Source of the DNA: MED-G105 sp038522945
Lineage (GTDB): Bacteria; Pseudomonadota; Alphaproteobacteria; Caulobacterales; Parvularculaceae
Direction of reading: 5' to 3'
NCBI GenBank assembly: GCA_038522945.1
Contig: JBCBJV010000001.1
Coordinates: forward strand, 1-64,000
Length of the DNA: 64,000 nt
In this document: piece by piece, positions 62,789 through 64,000 of the stretch
How positions within the stretch are numbered: position 1 is the first letter of the stretch
How the letters are laid out: each line of letters starts with the position of its first letter
Translations under genes and position numbers: made by a program
The notes under the pieces: generated by a model
Seen by the model: the letters and a program-made list of their open reading frames with translations, nothing else
Database searches by the model: none
What the model was told of the DNA's origin: nothing

Positions 62789-63547
62789 TTAGTAAAGCCC
62801 GCCGGTGCGTGCGTCTTCCATGAGCCGCTTCATTTCCTTGACGATGGCCGGCAGTCCCATAAACAACGCCTCGCCCATCATGAAGTGGCCAATGTTGAGT
62901 TCAACCACTTCCGGGATTGCCGCCACTGGCTGGACGTTCAGGAAGTTCAGACCGTGGCCCCCGTGTACCTCCAAGCCGAGACTGGCCGCGAGGCTTGCGG
63001 CCTCACGCAATTCAATCAACGTGGATTTGATCGGCCCCGGATCAGAAGATTCGACTGCGCCATGATAGGTGCCGGTGTGAAGTTCAATCGCCGCCGAGCC
63101 GATATCGGCGGCTGCCTTGATGTGATCTGCAATCGGGTCAACAAAAAGCGATACTTGAATGCCAGCTTTGCCCAGTTCTGCGACAAACGGCTTTAGATAG
63201 GCTTGCTGCCCCACCACATCGAGCCCGCCTTCGGTGGTCCGCTCATTGCGGTTCTCTGGCACCAGACAACAGGCATGGGGACCAACGTCGAGACAGATTT
63301 TCAACATCTCAGCTGTCGCCGCCATTTCAAAGTTCAAGGGCAGCGACGTTGCTTCCTTCAAGCGCGGCATATCTTCGTCGCGAATATGGCGACGGTCCTC
63401 GCGCAGATGAGCGGTGATATTATCGGCGCCGGCCGTCGCAACAATCTCGGCCGCACGCGCTGGGTCCGGATGGTTTCCGCCCCTTGCATTTCGAAGAGTG
63501 GCAACGTGATCGATGTTGACCCCGAGCCGTATTGGACCAGCACTCAT
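62789..63547 (-). CDS. pdxJ: pyridoxine 5'-phosphate synthase
   Basis: PdxJ (252 residues) condenses 1-deoxyxylulose-5-phosphate with the product of PdxA to form pyridoxine phosphate. Signatures: RLGVNIDHVATLRNARGG, HLREDRRHI, CCLVPENRNERTTEGGLDV and HGGHGLNFLNV. The ATG at 63547 follows AAGGAAA and is the natural start. Its partner pdxA is at 6.5 kb. Confidence 0.97.
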   Translation of the reverse strand: MSAGPIRLGVNIDHVATLRNARGGNHPDPARAAEIVATAGADNITAHLREDRRHIRDEDMPRLKEATSLPLNFEMAATAEMLKICLDVGPHACCLVPENRNERTTEGGLDVVGQQAYLKPFVAELGKAGIQVSLFVDPIADHIKAAADIGSAAIELHTGTYHGAVESSDPGPIKSTLIELREAASLAASLGLEVHGGHGLNFLNVQPVAAIPEVVELNIGHFMMGEALFMGLPAIVKEMKRLMEDARTGGLY

Positions 63548-63614
63548 TTGTAGATTTTCCTTACACGGACACGCTGCCGGCACTCACGGCAGTACGTTTC
63601 AATCACGCCCACGG

Positions 63615-64000
63615 TCATGAAGACGTGAGCCCACGGCTTCCGGGTTTCACGACGGGCATATCTTTCAGATGGGCCGGCAAGTTATCCGGCGCCCAACTTT
63701 CAACCGAAAACTTCGCTAACGGCAAAAACGGGACGTCGAAATTCACCTCGCCACCCGACCGGTCGATCAGGCAGGCAAGGGCAACAACATTGCCGCCCGC
63801 TTGCCGAATTGCCTCGATGCATTCGCGGGCTGAAAGTCCCGTTGAAACGATATCTTCCACGACCAACACGTTCGCTCCTTCGTCAACGCCAAATCCACGC
63901 CTCAGCTGAAAGTCACCATCCACCCGTTCAGTGAACATGAACGGCTTTTCCAGATGCCGCGCGGTCTCATACCCGAATATGATCCCGCCCATAGCCGGTG
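63615..64000 (-). CDS. pyrE: orotate phosphoribosyltransferase (partial, 5' end outside window)
   Basis: The C-terminal two thirds of PyrE, which makes orotidine monophosphate from orotate and PRPP. The PRPP loop VLVVEDIVSTGLSAREC and PAMGGIIFGYETARHL are intact. The reading frame continues past base 64000, so the gene is cut only by the window edge. It precedes pdxJ by 67 bases, as in other alphaproteobacteria. Confidence 0.93.
   Translation of the reverse strand, partial: PAMGGIIFGYETARHLEKPFMFTERVDGDFQLRRGFGVDEGANVLVVEDIVSTGLSARECIEAIRQAGGNVVALACLIDRSGGEVNFDVPFLPLAKFSVESWAPDNLPAHLKDMPVVKPGSRGLTSS

Overview
This 64 kb window is chromosomal DNA from an alphaproteobacterium. Several conserved alphaproteobacterial gene blocks identify it: lptF-lptG-lptD-surA-pdxA-rsmA; murA-DUF2948-hisD-UPF0262-phosphatase-infA-maf-RNase E/G-yacG; and pyrE-pdxJ-acpS-lepB-rnc-era. 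A CC0125/CC1285-type lipoprotein, a DUF1476 protein and a class I PHA synthase agree with this. The lineage below class is a guess: a marine Parvularculales- or Hyphomonadales-like organism fits the TIR-TPR protein, the VPLPA-type sorting tail and the SO2930-type cytochrome. I see no insertion sequence, integrase, phage gene, CRISPR array or rRNA. There is one tRNA, tRNA-Thr(GGT).

Layout. 0-8.3 kb: LPS export (lptF, lptG, lptD), the outer-membrane chaperone surA, pdxA and rsmA. 8.3-12.1 kb: a lipoprotein, bolA, a J-domain protein, a 2OG-Fe(II) oxygenase and cobS, with no cobT behind it. 12.3-20.8 kb: accessory genes, namely a pair of tandem paralogues of unknown family, a TIR-TM-TPR protein, an S41 peptidase with an AbgT transporter, a nitronate monooxygenase and a repeat lipoprotein. 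20.9-25.5 kb: pyruvate kinase, a dienelactone-hydrolase-like protein, 3-hydroxybutyrate dehydrogenase and a patatin. 25.5-34.8 kb: the minus-strand housekeeping block, in which maf is frameshifted and an oppositely oriented DUF481 outer-membrane protein has been inserted. 34.9-42.1 kb: tRNA-Thr, a lipoprotein cytochrome c, a 58-residue membrane protein, a PH-domain protein, and a LacI regulator with a sugar symporter and a secreted glycosidase-like protein. 42.2-46 kb: hisG, a TrpR-like regulator, a septoil-knot-like SFPD-repeat protein and a cNMP-binding flavoprotein. 46-50.7 kb: the PHA granule locus (phasin, phaC, phaZ, PhaF-like protein, TetR regulator). 50.7-57.4 kb: an SDR, DUF1476, purC-purS-purQ, a beta-helix lipoprotein with a diheme cytochrome, and a sorting-tail protein. 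57.5-64 kb: squalene-hopene cyclase, then era, rnc, lepB, acpS, pdxJ and partial pyrE.

How the genes work together. The strongest physiological theme is polyhydroxyalkanoate storage: synthesis, granule coat, depolymerisation and regulation at 46-50.7 kb, and 3-hydroxybutyrate oxidation at 23.6 kb. A phasin-promoter inverted repeat resembles PhaR operators. A second theme is sugar uptake under a LacI-type repressor, with a clear palindromic operator between the regulator and the symporter. The most unusual items are the maf frameshift, the new paralogue pair standing where cobT is usually found, the TIR-TPR receptor-like protein, the SFPD-repeat protein next to a flavoprotein that lacks the thioredoxin-reductase CxxC, and 15-bp tandem repeats at two loci.
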